Counted from the stretch's first letter, positions 47,373-60,215 are shown. The stretch is DNA of 64,000 nt from Artocarpus heterophyllus (GCA_025403435.1 CM046351.1:27121730-27185729), one strand, 5' to 3'. Notes: generated from the sequence alone by a model not told the origin. Made by a program: numbers and translations.

Positions 47373-50226
47373 TGCTTAACCTATTATTGTAGCCTGTGTT
47401 TTAATACTTTTCTTACTTACGTATTTATAAAAAATTGAGAATATTTTTTTTAACATAACAAAAATAGATCACACATCCATACTTAAACTTCCTTTTGTAA
47501 TTATTTGTATACATAGACAAACTTTCTTTTTATAACATCACATGCTCAACATATCCAAAAGAGGTTTTGTTTTACTTAACCATACTATATCTTTAATATA
47601 ACAAGTTCCAAAATAACTTAATATACATAGCAACAGAAACATAACCGTGGCCGTATCCACAGCCTGATCTGCACATCGTTCATATTCCACCGCCAGCTCA
47701 TCAGTACCATCATTCTGACCTCTTAGTGGAAATTCCTATAGCATAAAATAACTAGGTGAGCTTATGCTCAGTAAGTCCAAACATAGCCCACATGCATCAT
47801 ATGCATGAACATTTATGCTTTCTTATGAACATTCTTTATTCTTGACATATCTTGTCTTTAACTAGGGCCCAAGTGCTAGTACCATATGTGCATATAGGTC
47901 TTCGTAACACCGAGAACTTTGAACTCCCCTTTGTATCCGGAGCTGGTACGACACCTTCCTTACTTTGGTGATTCATTTACCAGTCCAGTTATTTTGGTTA
48001 TCATACCATGTATGTCAAAATACTTACATACTAAGTGGAAAACATATCCACTTTTTCAATTGCATAATACACACAGGTATATTCACATAAGTATACTATA
48101 CCCTTAAACCTACTATTTCATGTTGTAGATGGCTTTGGAACTTACTTGTTTACACTGCTCTAAGAACCGTCTTTAGGTCCCTTCGTTATCCTTCTAGCGA
48201 CCTGTTTAGCCAGTTATATCGTATTAGCCAAACTATCACTATTTTGCTACACGCCGGTATATATACTTATCGATTATTAACTCGGATTACTATTCCGATT
48301 GTTTAAAGTTTGACCTTCCTTTCGTTCCCTTCTATCTTATTGTTTCTAACATAAGGGGAAAACAAATTCTTATTAAAGTCATTTTTTCCTATCTGGCATA
48401 CTTCGGGATCCGTTCTGGTCATTTTATGAAAAATGATGTTTTTGCCCTCGATGGGCCTCTTTAAGTTCCTAGGCCCGATTGGCTAATACAACACAAAACA
48501 TCGCTTATTAGAGTAGAGATAAATGTTTAAGTCATTGGATCATTTAGTTGCAATAATAACCCAAGTTTAACAAAACTTTACGATTTTGCCCTTGGTTTTG
48601 AAAACTTTGACGATTTTGTCCCCGGGACTAAAAATAATCTTTTTAAACCATTAGTCTCCATTTTTTAAGGGGATTAAATTTTCTCAAAGTACCTTGCCCA
48701 AATTCCTTTTGTAAAAAGATAATTTTGTCCCTTAATTTTTTTTTTCCAATTTTAACAAATTTTGTAAAATTCATAACTCACAAACGAAGACGATTTTCGA
48801 TGAACCATCCGCGTCTCCTAATATTTTTGTTGAGATCTACAACTTTTGTATTTTAACTTTTTTGAGATTCCCATTGTACAGGGGAGTTTTTGGCCCTTTT
48901 TAAATTCTATCGAGAAAAAGAATTTTTTTTGCAATTTAGTCCCTAGGCTAATTTTTGTAAAAATCTACTTCAAAGTAGCATTCCAACCACTGTTTATATA
49001 GATTCAAGACCATCTCAAACAATTTTCATGCCTAATCATAACTCCTTTAAAACCAATTTTAAAGGTTACAAAATTGCCTTATTTTTACACCAAACATCAA
49101 TTTTTACCTTTAAACCCCAATTTCAACAACACAACCACATCATAAACCATATACTCAAGAAATCAAACCACAAACTTGCTTGAATGATCATATGCCTTTT
49201 GAAAAAAATCAAAACCAAAACAAAACCATTTAAACTTCAAAGTTAAGAAATTGAACTTACCAAAGGAAAATAAGTGATCTTAAGCTTTCCAAGGGCTTCC
49301 TTGCAATTTTCCTAGGCATGTTTCACATGAGAGAATCTTGGGTCAAATTCCCCCCTTAAACCAAAAAAAAACCCTAAGAAAACTTGAAAAAAGTTTGGAT
49401 TTTTACCTTAAAAGTTGATGAAATCTTTTGAACCTTCACTTTTGAAACTTGGTTAGGGCAATTTTGCAAAGATTTGGGCTTGAAAAATTTTTGAAGGAGA
49501 GCTCCTATGGCTGCCGAGTAGGGTAGAAGGAGAAAATGGAAAAATTTTGATGCTTTAGGTCTTAATTAAAGATTTATCCTTGATTTCTTTTAATGGTGAG
49601 TCGACCCTTGGTAATCAAGTAGGTGTTGGGTGGCTAGATATGATTGGGCCACATTTTATGATGTGGTGGTCCAATCAAAACCCATTGGGTGTCCATTTGG
49701 TGGGCCCCTAAAGCTTTGCACAATGTAATTTTTTACCATACAGTATTTTTCTTATACTGCTGGGGTAGGATTGGTGAAAATTGTATGCTTAAATAGTCTA
49801 AAATACCCTACTTAGTCTTTGGGTCACTTTTGGAACCTAAATACAGTATTTATTATATCTATGTTTTTACCTTAGCAGTGTACTTACACTACGTAGAACC
49901 CCCTTTACACTGTTTTAGGATTTCAACATGCTTTTCTATCTTATCTATGCCTTAATCATCCATTAATTTATATCATAATACTACAATTAATTGTGATATA
50001 AAATTTATTTTATGGATATTATTTATAAATTTTTGAGCATTTAAGCTTACAAAATTTGTATTTGGTAATATCCAACATCGTATCAAATTTACAGTGAAAT
50101 TTCTTATTAACATTGTTTATTATATATTATCGTAATTTTTACAAAACACGATTTATAAAGGTAAATTCATTAATTAAATCTAATTAAATATTACATGTTA
50201 CTAATGAATCTCCCTTGGTCATTACA
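47373..50226 (-). repeat. 3' LTR of the Tekay/Del-like element
   Basis: Aligns throughout with 56228-59070. The outer end is altered: instead of TGTCAAAACCTGCC it reads TGCTTAACCTATTATTG. The inner end is TGTAATGACC (minus strand), directly after the PPT. Confidence 0.82.
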
Positions 50227-50240
50227 ACCTACCCTGCTTA
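50227..50240 (-). other. Polypurine tract
   Basis: TAAGCAGGGTAGGT on the minus strand immediately before the LTR start TGTAATGACC. It primes plus-strand synthesis in such elements. Confidence 0.65.
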
Positions 50241-50260
50241 AAAATTTTCATCTTCGAAAA

Positions 50261-50570
50261 TTAAAATGATTCAAGGTAGATTTTTCTCATCTCATCTTCT
50301 CGCTTCCAGGTTACTTCCTCCTCCTGTTGATTTCGCAATAAAACTTTGACGAGTGGTATCTTTTTGTTCCTTAACTCCTTTTCTTCTCGAGCCAAAATTT
50401 TAACTGGTTTCTCTTCATAGGATAGATTCTCTTGCACCTCAATTGGTTCATGTTGAAGTATATGCGATGGATCAAGTACATATCTCTTTAGCATGGACAT
50501 ATGAAATATATTTTGTACCGATGCCATTTCAAGAGATAGGGCTAATTTGTAAGCCAGAATGCCCACCCTT
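50261..50570 (-). pseudogene. Integrase C-terminus and chromodomain remnant
   Basis: YKLALSLEMASVQNIFHMSM and VLDPSHILQHEPIEVQENLS precede a chromodomain-like end, KKIPLVKVLLRNQQEEEVTW then REDEMRKIYLESF. In chromoviruses this module guides integration. The canonical W of VLWRN is L here. An open frame of 101 codons remains, ending at a stop at 50261. Confidence 0.78.
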
Positions 50571-51782
50571 TCCAGAATTTCTAATGGTCTAATATACCTT
50601 TGGTTGAGTTTCGCCTTTTCCTAAACCTTACTACCCCTTTCATGGGGATCACCTTTAAAAAGACTAAATTTCCTACTTGAAATTCTAGGGGTCTCCGTCG
50701 CTGATCAGCATAACTCTTTTGCTAACTAAAAGCAGTTTCCATTCATTGATGAATTAGTTTAACATCCTCTGTTGTTCTTTGAATGAAGTCCATGGTCAAT
50801 AACGCCTTTCTCTAGTTTCATACTAATGCAATGGCGATCTACATCTTTTTTCGTAAAGTGCTTCATATGGAGCCATACCTATGGAGGCCTGATAGTTGTT
50901 GTTGTATGCAAATTCAATCAATGAAAACTTTTTGTCCCATCCTCCTTTGAAGTCTAGCACACAGGCTCTCAGCATATCCTCCAGAGTCTGAATGGTCCTT
51001 TCAGATTGGCCATCTGTTTAAGGGTGGAAAGCGGTACTAAAACTCAGCTTAGTTCTCATTGCTTGATGAACGTTTCTTTAAAACTTGGAGGTGAATCGAC
51101 CATCTCGATCAAAAATGCTGGATTTTGGAACTCTATGATATCTAACTATTTGAGTGACACACAATTCAACTAGCTGTTCTATGGAACTGCTAAGTTTAAT
51201 GGGCAAAAAGTGCATGGATTTTGTTAGTCTATCCACAATTACCCATGTAGCGTCATGTCCTCCTGTAGTTTTGGGTAGTCCGGTCACAAGATCCATGGTT
51301 ATCTGTTCCCATTTTCATTTTGGAATTTCAATCTTCTACAGTTCGCCTATCGGTTGCTGGTGTTCAGCCTTCACCTTTTGACAAGTGAGACATTTGCTGA
51401 CAAACTGTGCAACATCGTTCTTCATTTCGTGCCACCAGTAAGGCTCCTTCAGATCCTTATACATTTTGGTAGCTCCTAGATGAACAACGTACAGTGCCTC
51501 ATGAGCTTCTTCTAATATCTGTCTCTTTAACCCTTCATCATTGGGGATCCATAACCTATCTCTATAGCGGAGAATACCATCTTCCAAGATGCTAAACTCT
51601 GTTTCCTTGTTCTCAAAGGCCTCATTCTTATACCTGAGTAGTAAAGAATATGCCTTTTGCCATTCCTTCAAGTTCTCCAGGATGATAGGTTGGGATGACA
51701 AATCAGCTAATCTTCTTGTGATCATCTCTATTCTGGCTTCTATCAAGTCTTTTCGAAGAGTTCTTGACATTAATTGCATCAT
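50571..51782 (-). pseudogene. Integrase remnant
   Basis: HHCC zinc-binding part with H..H and CLTCQKVKAEHQQP (51336-51500). The catalytic core has MDLVTGLPKTTGGHDATWVI, VDRLTKSMHFLP and RDGRFTSKF (51078-51296), then a broken stretch. A frame change between 51336 and 51296 and a stop at about 51078 disrupt it. Confidence 0.8.
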
Positions 51783-51819
51783 TGCAAGAGAGACATTGCT
51801 CTACGACTGAGCACATCAA

Positions 51820-52670
51820 CTACTCGGTTAGCTTTTTTGGGATAATATAAGATTTACAATCATAATCCTTAACTAGTTCGAGCCATCTTCGTTGTCTCAT
51901 ATTGAGTTCCTTTTGTGTAAAAATGTACTTCAGACTCTGATGGTCGGTATAAATCTCACATTTAGCTCCATACAAGTAGTGGTGCCAGATCTTCAATGCA
52001 AACACTACTGCTACTAATTCCAAGTCATGCGTTGTGTAATTCTTTTCATGATTTTTCAGTTGTCGAGATGCATACATGATCACCTTTCCATTTTGCATGA
52101 GTACGGCTCCTAAGCCTGTTTTTGATGTATCGTTGTAGATTACAAAATTTTCTAGGTTCGGATCAAGTATGGTTAGTATTGGTGCACTTGTGAGTTGTCT
52201 CTTTAATTCTTGAAAACTCTCTTTATAGTTCTTAGTCCATTCATATTTCGCTGCCTTCTGTGTAAGGGCTATGAGCGGTGCTGCGAGTCTAGAGAATTCT
52301 TCCATAAAACGTTGATGATAGCCCGCTAGACTGAGAAAACTTCTTATCTCGGTAACACTTTTTGGTGTAGGCCACTTATTTACCGCTTCTACTTCAGAAG
52401 GATCAATGAAAACTCCATCTTGTGATACCACGTGTCCTAAGAAATGAACTTTTTCTAGCCAAAATTCACATTTGAGAACTTGGCATATAATTGATGCTTC
52501 CTCAATAATTGCAGTGCAAGCCTCAAATGTTCCTCATGTTCTTCTGGAGTCCTTGAGTAGATCAGGATATCGTCAATGAAAAAGATGACAAATTTGTCAA
52601 GGTAGTCCTTGAAAATTCGATTCATAAGGTCCATAAAAGCTGTTGGGGCATTGATCAGTCCAAATGACAT
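51820..52670 (-). pseudogene. RT C-terminus and RNase H remnant
   Basis: RT palm with [20 protein letters not shown] and [14 protein letters not shown] (52560-52610), then [20 protein letters not shown]. RNase H follows with [39 protein letters not shown] and [18 protein letters not shown] replaces the usual YSDASK, but the catalytic Asp is retained. A frame change separates 52455-52670 from 51820-52431. Confidence 0.82.
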
Positions 52671-53203
52671 GATGCAGAACTCGTAATGCCCATAATGAGT
52701 TTGGAATGCCGTCTTTGGTACATCCTCTTCCTTACTCGAAGCGGGTGATATCTAGAGCGTAAATCGATCTTTGAAAATACAGACGCTCTTTTTAGCTGAT
52801 CAAGTAACTCATCAATTCTTGAAAGTGGATACTTGTTCTTAATCGTGACTTTGTTCAGTTCCTGGTAGTCAATACACATCCATAAATTTCCGTCTTTCTT
52901 TTTCATGAGTAGGACGGGTGCTCCCCATGGAGAATGGCTTAGCCGAATAAACCCTTTGTCTAAGAATTCCTACAACTACACTTGAAGCTCCTTTAGTTCT
53001 CCTAGAGCCATACGATATGGTGCCTTCAAAATCGAAGTTGTACTAGGTGTCAAGTCAATCTCGAACGAAATTTCTCGTTCCGGTGGTAACCTAAGCAGTT
53101 CATCCGGGAACACGTTGATGAACTCTTTCACCATATAGACATTCTCTAGTCCTAATTGAGCTTCTTGGTCTTTATTTACCAATTCACCAAATAGCCCATG
53201 CAT
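52655..53203 (-). pseudogene. RT N-terminal remnant
   Basis: INVFPDELLRLPPEREISFE and IDLTPSTTSILKAPYRMA (52976-53203), then [20 protein letters not shown] and [16 protein letters not shown] (52655-52906). DLRSRYH departs from the usual DLRSGYH. A stop and frame change lie near 52910-52975, and another near 52700-52740. Confidence 0.8.
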
Positions 53204-53640
53204 CCACTATCCAGCAATTTCCTTGCTTTCAATACCGATATTAGCACCTTTGGAGTCTTGGGAGTCCTACCCGAATACACAAACTTCTCACCTTTGAGAG
53301 GCTGAAACATGACCTTGCGATGTCGGCAATTAATCTTGGTGGCATATTTTTCCAAGAAATCCATTCTCAAGATAATATAGTAATGTTAAATATCGCTTAT
53401 TATTAAATCGATAGACAATTCCTGACCGCAAATGATGATTGGTATATGACGTAATTAATGATCAGAACTTAATATGTCCCCAGAGGGAAGTGCAGTCCTA
53501 AAGATCTGACCTATCCTATCTCCTTCATATCCTATTCATTTTGCAAATGTAAGTGATGCAAACGAATGCGTTGCTCCAAAATCAAATAAAACATAAGCAT
53601 CAGTTTTGGCAATAGAGAGCTAACCTGTTACCACCGTTGA
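53176..53640 (-). pseudogene. Aspartic protease remnant
   Basis: The active-site region reads LFDFGATHSFAS (about 53560-53590), so the Ser/Thr of the usual D(S/T)GA motif is Phe. Downstream, MRMDFLEKYATKINCRHRKV and FQPLKGEKFVYSG (53176-53370) match the LGMDWL...IDC protease tail with changes. Stops lie between the two parts. Confidence 0.7.
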
Positions 53641-53789
53641 GGTTCCAACATCATCCTCCTGCTTAGCATAGGTGTAGATCCGTCGACTAGGCTCCAGAGC
53701 TTCCAACCGACCCTAACTAATTTTAGGACCTTTAATTTAGGCTTGGACTGCATGAAGCTAGGTTCCTTGTGGCCTTTGCTGATTTTGAC

Positions 53790-54886
53790 TATTTTAATTC
53801 TGGAAATTAGAGAAGTAGTTCCTGGCATAGTGTCCTTCTTTATCACAGATATAACACTCGTTAGTGCTAGCTTTACACTCCCCGGCGTGTCTTTTCCCAC
53901 ACTGCCCATATAGTGGTTTATCATTCCTTCCATCATTTGCCCTCTTTTGAGGTTGTCCTCTTTGGCTCCCTTGGTACTTGCATTCCACTTCTTTTTATTA
54001 TTATTATTATGGTTATGTCTGGTCTGACTATTCTAAGTCTGTCCCTGGCTTATGTTACTTCCTTGCCCTTTTGCTTGTGAAGCCTGATTATGTTTTACCA
54101 AGGCCTTTTCCTCCCTTTAGGCTTTAAAAATCCTTGCCCTTTCTTCCTTGTCACGGGAGATCTTGAATTCATCTCTGGATGCTCGTTCAATGTAGTCTTC
54201 CACATCTTTGGAGGCTTGTTCTCCATTATCAACTATGAGTGCAATATCGGTTTGGAACATCCGCATTAACTATCTTATCCTTTCTCAATCATAGGCACTA
54301 ATTCGGGACAAAGACGTGCCAATTGATTAAATCTGCTCACAGCATCAGCCATTAACAAATTACCCTGTCGAAAGTTGTTAAATACCTTTTTCTATGCTAC
54401 CATAGTTTCCACATTAAAATAGGCTCTTCCAAATTCTTCAATGAACTCAGACTAGGTCATTGTATCCACATTTCTCCTACGTTCAACAGATTCCCACCAT
54501 CTCCTGGCGTCTTTAGTGAGAGAAAATGACACACATAAAGCTTTTTCATGATCACTAAGTCCCATAAATGTCAAAACTCTCTCCATACCAATGAGCCAAT
54601 CATTAGCCTCCAGTGGATCTATAGAACCATTAAATTCCAGGACCTTCATTCGTCGAAATCTCTCATAATATTCTATAGCAGGAACGACAGGAGCTATCAG
54701 GGCTGCTGGTTCCGCCTACGGTAAGGAGGTGCCAGGGGTGGAGAAGCCACATGTGCTGGGGGTAAAGGGTTTTGATGAGCCCCGTAACCCTTGCATCTCC
54801 TGCTCCTGAGCTTGGAGCCTCTACTATAGTTCAATGATCAGAGTCATTAGGTCAGGATTTACTGGTCCCCCAGGTACTTCTGCCAT
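53790..54886 (-). pseudogene. gag remnant with zinc knuckle
   Basis: Start MAEVPGGPVNPDLMTLIIEL (ATG at 54886) followed by two stops. The capsid-like core is MKVLEFNGSIDPLEANDWLI, GMERVLTFMGLSDHEKALCV and SFSLTKDARRWWESV (54452-54649). The continuation is in broken frames. Near the end are CGKRHAGEC and the knuckle CYICDKEGHYARNY (53810-53910), whose last Cys is Tyr. Confidence 0.78.
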
Positions 54887-55275
54887 TGATTACGGTTTAA
54901 AGTCCTACTGAGTTATAATATTACATTAACACGTATATTACTGACTTAGTAAAAATTATCAAAATTTTTTCAAGTCACTTAAATTCACATAAGTATAAAC
55001 AATAACATAAACTCATCATTTGATTAATTTCTTCTTTTCTTTCACATCTTTCATTGTCAAAACTTTACATGGGTGGCTAACATACATGCTTAATAAACTT
55101 TTTATCATTTTCGGGAGCAGTTATCTCTTCCGGCCAACATGAACATTACTACCAAGAAGGACACCACTTTACTGGAAGTACACTCATGTACAAAATCAAA
55201 TAAGTCAAAACTATGCTGGCCACATGTTTATATACACTAATAGTATCAAAAAGTCATTAAGTATCCATTTTCTTC

Positions 55276-56078
55276 CTAATCCGAGGCAACCTCCGACATG
55301 TCACTATTTTTTGGGTCCATTTTAGGGTCTTCTTCCTCCTCCTCACTAAAGTTGGTGGACTTATCATCATTGGCAATAATGGGCTCAAGGGGTTTAGGGA
55401 TGTGATTAAGCTCTTTCTCCTCGTCATCATCGCTATCATCCATCTCTACGTCGAGATCTTCTAGTGGTGCTATCACGTTTTGTTTTGCACGTAATACTTC
55501 TATGATGAAATAATCTAAACTAGGAAAATCCCAAAGGTATTGGATCTGATGTCTTACTTCATTTGGAAGGTCCCGCCATATTAAGTCGCATACCTGTCGT
55601 ATCAGTATCTCAGGTGAAATTAGGGGTATCATCGTCCGACGAAACGTCATAAGATAGCGATCTATCGATTCGCCCACATATCGTCCCCAAATCAGCTCCA
55701 TATGTAAATAAAGCCGGTGTCACCAGTCTGACCACAAAAATGGGTTAATCTAAACCTACATATTGTCGATGGGTGATAGTGGTGCAAATTTTGTTAAAAT
55801 CTTCTCTTTGAAACCTTGTCAATCCCTACATTGTTCACCGGGACCAATTCTAAGCCACCATGCGAGTGCTTCTCCTTGCAATCGACCTAAGGCTAACAGG
55901 ACTTATAGATAGGGTAGAGTGTGACAAGTCGTGAAAATTATCTCCATAGCGTGGAGCCATTTAGTCAGTATCATCGCTACCGACTACTGTAATAACATGG
56001 GGCTATCATCTCCTGAAAGGCTATGCTAGCCCTCCGATCTGCTTCCAGATGACGATTGTTATGCGGTGCCACCATTAA
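55276..56078 (-). pseudogene. Additional gag-like frame upstream of gag, with acidic tail
   Basis: Begins MVAPHNNRHLEADRRASIAF at 56078. A broken stretch contains KWLHAMEIIFTTCHTL and LGRLQGEALAWW (about 55845-55965), which resemble the WLxxMExxF...LxGxAxxWW core of Ty3/gypsy gag. The open frame 55276-55701 continues with YVGESIDRYLMTFRRTMIPL, LPNEVRHQI and LDYFIIEVLRAKQN. It then has an acidic tail (EMDDSDDDEEKELN, NFSEEEEEDP). No zinc knuckle is seen. It may be a second, diverged gag or a partial capture from another element. Confidence 0.6.
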
Positions 56079-56210
56079 CTACATTTATCTTAGTTAACAT
56101 TACATTCCCATATATGATAATATTATAATATTCTTATACTTAAAATTAAACTATCTTACTTGAGCTGTGGTAGAGGAGCATATGGCAATGTGCAATGGGA
56201 TGACAGGATA

Positions 56211-56226
56211 CCCGCTCTAAAACCAA
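56211..56226 (-). other. Primer-binding site, initiator tRNA-Met type
   Basis: TTGGTTTTAGAGCGGG on the minus strand, one base after the LTR end. It resembles TGGTATCAGAGC (complement of the tRNA-iMet 3' end) with two changes. Confidence 0.65.
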
Positions 56227-56227
56227 C

Positions 56228-59070
56228 TGTCAAAACCTGCCTTATTGCAGGCCGTGTTTTAATATTTTTCTTACTTACGTATTTATAAAAATTAGGAAAT
56301 ATTTTTTTTAACATAACAAAAATAGATCATACATGCATACTTAAACTTCTTTTTGCAATTATTTACATACATAAATGAACTTTCTTTTTATAACATCATA
56401 TGCTCAACATATCCAAAAGAGGTTTTGTTTTACTTAACCGTACTATATCTTTTGTATAACAAGTTCCAAAATAACTCAATATACATTGCAATGGAAACAT
56501 AATCGTGGCAGCATCCACACCCTGATTTACACATCGCTCATATTCCACCGCCAGCTCATCAGTACCATCATTTTGACCTTTTAGTGGAAATTCCTATAGC
56601 ATGAAATAACGAGGTGAGCTTATACTCAAAAAGTTCAAACATAGCTCACATGCACGATATGCTAATATGCATGACCATTTATGCTTTCTTATAAACATTC
56701 TTTATTCTTGATATATCTTGCCTTTAACTAGGGCTCAAGTGCTTGTACCATATGTGCACATAGGTCTTTGTAACACCGAGACTATATCATAACTTTAACT
56801 TTGAACTCTCCTTTGTATCGGGAGCTAGTACGACACCTTCCTTACTTCTGGTGATTCATTTACCAATCCAGTTATTTTGGTTATCATACCATGCATGTCA
56901 AAATACGTACATATTAAGTGCAAAACATATCTACTTTTTCAATTGCATAATACACATAGGTATATTCACATAAGTAAACTATACCCTTAAACCTACTATT
57001 TCATACTATAAGTGGGTTTGGAACTTACTTGTTTTCACTCCTCTAAGAATCATCTTCGAGTCCCTTCGTTATTCTTTTAGCGACCTATTTGGCCAATTAT
57101 ATCGTTATTAGCCAAATTATCACTATTTAGCTATACGCCGGTTCATATACTTATCGATTATTAATTCGAATTACTATTCCAAATATTTAAAGGCCGACCT
57201 TCCTTTTGTTCCCTTCTATCATGTTGTTTCTAATATAAAGGGAACAAAATTCTAATTAAAGTCATTTTTCCCTATTTGGGACACTTTGGGGTCTGTTTTG
57301 GTCATTTTATGAAAAATGACATTTTTTGCTCTCGATAGGCTGCTTTAAGTTCCTAGACTCGATTGGATAATACAACACAGAACATCGCTTATTAGCGTAG
57401 AGACAAATGTGTAAGTCATCGGATCACTTATTTGCAATAAAAGCCCAAGTTTAACAAAACTTTGTGATTTTGTCCTGAGTTTTAAAAATTTTGATAATTT
57501 TTTTAAATCATTAGTCTCCATTTTTCAAGGGGATTAAATTTTCTCAAAGTACCTTACCCAAGTTCCTTTTGTAAAAAAACATTTTTGCCCCTTAAATTTT
57601 TTTTCTAATTTTAACAAATTTTGTAAAATTCATAATTCACAAATGAAGGCGATTTTCAATGAACTATTTGCGATTTTGTAACAGTTTTATCGAGATTTAC
57701 AACTTTCGTGTTTTAAATTTTTTGAAATTTCAATTGTACAGGAGAGTTTTTTGCCCTTTTTTTAATTCTGTCGAGAATAAGAATTTTTTTTATAATTTAG
57801 TCCCTGGGCTAATTTTTGTAAAAATCTACTTCAAAGCAACATTCCAACCACTGTTTATACAGATTCAAGACCATCTCAAACAATTTTCATGCCTAATCAC
57901 AGCTCCTTTAAAACCAATTTTAAAGTTTACAAAATTGCCCTGTTTTACACCAAATGCCAGTTTTCACCTTTAAACCCCAATTTTAACAACACAACCACAT
58001 CATAAACCATATACTCAAGGAATCAAACCACAAACTTGCTTGAATGATCATATGCCTTTTGAAAAAAATTAAAACCAAAACAAAACCATTTAAACTTCAA
58101 AGTTGAGAAATTGAACTTACCAAAGGAAAATAAGTGATCTTAAGCTTTCCAAGGGCTTACTTGCAATTTTCCTAGGCATGTTTCACATGAGAGAACCTTG
58201 GGTCAAATTCCCCCCCTTAAACTAAGAAAAACCCTAAGAAAACTTGAAAAAACTTTGGATTTTTACCTTAAAGTTGATGAAATCTTTTGAAAATTGGTTG
58301 GAGCAATTTTACAAAGATTTGGCTTTAAAATTTTTTGAAGGAGAGCTCCTATGGTTGCCGAGTAGGGTAGAAGGAGAAAATGGAAAAAATTTTATACTTT
58401 AAGTCTTAATTAAAGATTTATCCTTGATTTCTTTTAATGGTGGTCGCCCCTTGGTAATCAAGTGGGCCTTGGGTGGCTAGATATGATTGGGCCACATTTT
58501 ATGATGTGGTGGCCTAATCAAAACCCATTGGGTGTCCATTTGGTGGGCCCTCAAAACTTTACACAATGTAATTTTTCACTGCACAGTATTTTTCTTATAC
58601 TGTTGGGTAGAATTGGTGAAAATTGTATGCTTAGACAATATAAAATACCCTACTTAGTCTTTGGTTCACTTTTGAAACCCAAATACAGTATTTTTTATAT
58701 TTTTGTTTTTACTTTCGTAGTGTACTTACACTGCTTGGAACACCCTTTTACACTATTTTAGGGTTTCAGCATGCTTTTTTGTCTTATCTATGCCTTAATC
58801 ATCTATTAATTTATATCATAATACTATAATTAATTGTGATATAAAATTTATTTTATATATATTATTTACAAATTTTTGAGCATTTAAGCTCATAAAATCT
58901 ATATTTGGTAATATCTAACATCATGTCAAATTTATAGTGAAATTTCCTATTAGCATTGTTTATTATATATTATCGTAATTTTTACAAAAACACGATTTAT
59001 AAGGGTAAAGTCATTAATTAAATCTAATTAAATATTAAATTTTACTAATGAATCTCCTTTGGTCATTACA
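56228..59070 (-). repeat. 5' LTR of the Tekay/Del-like element
   Basis: 2843 bp, with TGTAATGACC at 59070 and GTTTTGACA at 56228 on the minus strand, giving a TGT...ACA inverted end. Open frames inside it (for example 58462-58761 on the plus strand) are shadows. Confidence 0.85.
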
Positions 59071-59611
59071 AAGCCATTACTTAACCTCCCTAAAGGTTAA
59101 GCTGACACTAGATGATATGGTTGGAGCTCCAATTCATGCTGATAGTCCACAATTCATGTTAAATAGTAGATCATGTTTAGCCCATAAGTTTAAAAGCAAT
59201 TTATTTGTTTATTTATTTATTTTTATGATACATAAAACCAGCATTCAAATCGACCACACGCACTTAAAGAAGATTGTAGGCCTTATAAATACGAGAAGAT
59301 TAAATGTTATGCCACACTTTAAAAAAATATGTTTATTCATCTCATATTTACAAAAAGTTGCATTACATTATCTCTTATATTAGATGTTTAAGTTATACTA
59401 AATTTAAAATGTATGACATTTATAAATAACAAGTTTTAAATGATGAGGTTTATGAAAATTCTTTCATGGTAGCACCAGACTCCTGCTTTATATATATATA
59501 TATATAAAAGTAGTTGCTTGAAAGCCAACTTAAGCAAAATATACAAAGAATAGTTATTAGTTATATATACTACTAAATTTAACGCTTTTTTCTTAGGCTT
59601 ATTTGTTATTT

Positions 59612-60215
59612 AAGGATATGTTTGTTTCATGCATTCTTTCAACCCAATTGATTCATATTTAGATTCGAGTATCAAGAATCCTTCGAATACGCGTTTGTTT
59701 CATGCATTCTTTGAACTCAATGGACTCAAATTTAGATTCGAGTATCAAGAATCCTTCCCAAAATCTGAATCATTTGAGTTTCAAAAATCTAAGTTTTCAA
59801 AATTCTCATCCCCCCTTAAAATTTTGATACTTAGATATCTTTGCTATAGTAAAAAATAAAATTCTCTCACCTATATTTGAGATAAAAAATCATAACTTCT
59901 TCATTGATATCTAATTGAGATGATTCTTTTTTCACTATTTTCCTAATGAAGAAAGGAATAAATCAATATTTATATTGCATATTTTTTAAGATCATTAACA
60001 TTAAGATTTTATTATATTTATTAATAAATCAAAAGCTATCTTCACTACTTCTCCAAACATAAATTTCAAATTTTTATTCCATGCTCAGATTAAAACTTAA
60101 TGTACATCCAAACGTCAATTCAAATAACAATTCAAATCACTAACTCAAATCCTAATTTAAATCACATTAACTCAAATTAAATCACTAATTCGAATCTATT
60201 TACCAAACAGACCCT
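59612..60215. mobile_element. MITE-like element with 73-bp internal tandem duplication
   Basis: The left end AGGATATGTTTG and the inverted right end AGGGTCTGTTTGGTAAATAG form a short imperfect inverted repeat. Inside, TTTGTTTCATGCATTCTTT occurs at 59621 and again at 59694. Confidence 0.5.

Larger units (their letters stand above)
47373..59070 (-). mobile_element. Tekay/Del-like chromovirus (Ty3/gypsy), full structure but degraded
   Basis: Two direct LTRs (about 47373-50226 and 56228-59070) flank an internal region read on the minus strand. Order from its 5' side: PBS, extra gag-like frame, gag with zinc knuckle, protease, RT, RNase H, integrase, chromodomain, PPT. The LTR termini are TGTAATGACC...GTTTTGACA on the minus strand. 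The chromodomain motif IPLVKVLxRN and the long LTRs point to the Tekay/Del clade. LTR identity is about 90% by eye, and stops and frameshifts run through all domains, so it is an old, inactive copy. A 16-base near-repeat at the two outer ends is unexplained. Confidence 0.85.

Noticed and set aside
58462..58761. 99-codon plus-strand frame
   Set aside because: Lies within the chromovirus LTR, antisense to the element; not kept open in the other LTR.
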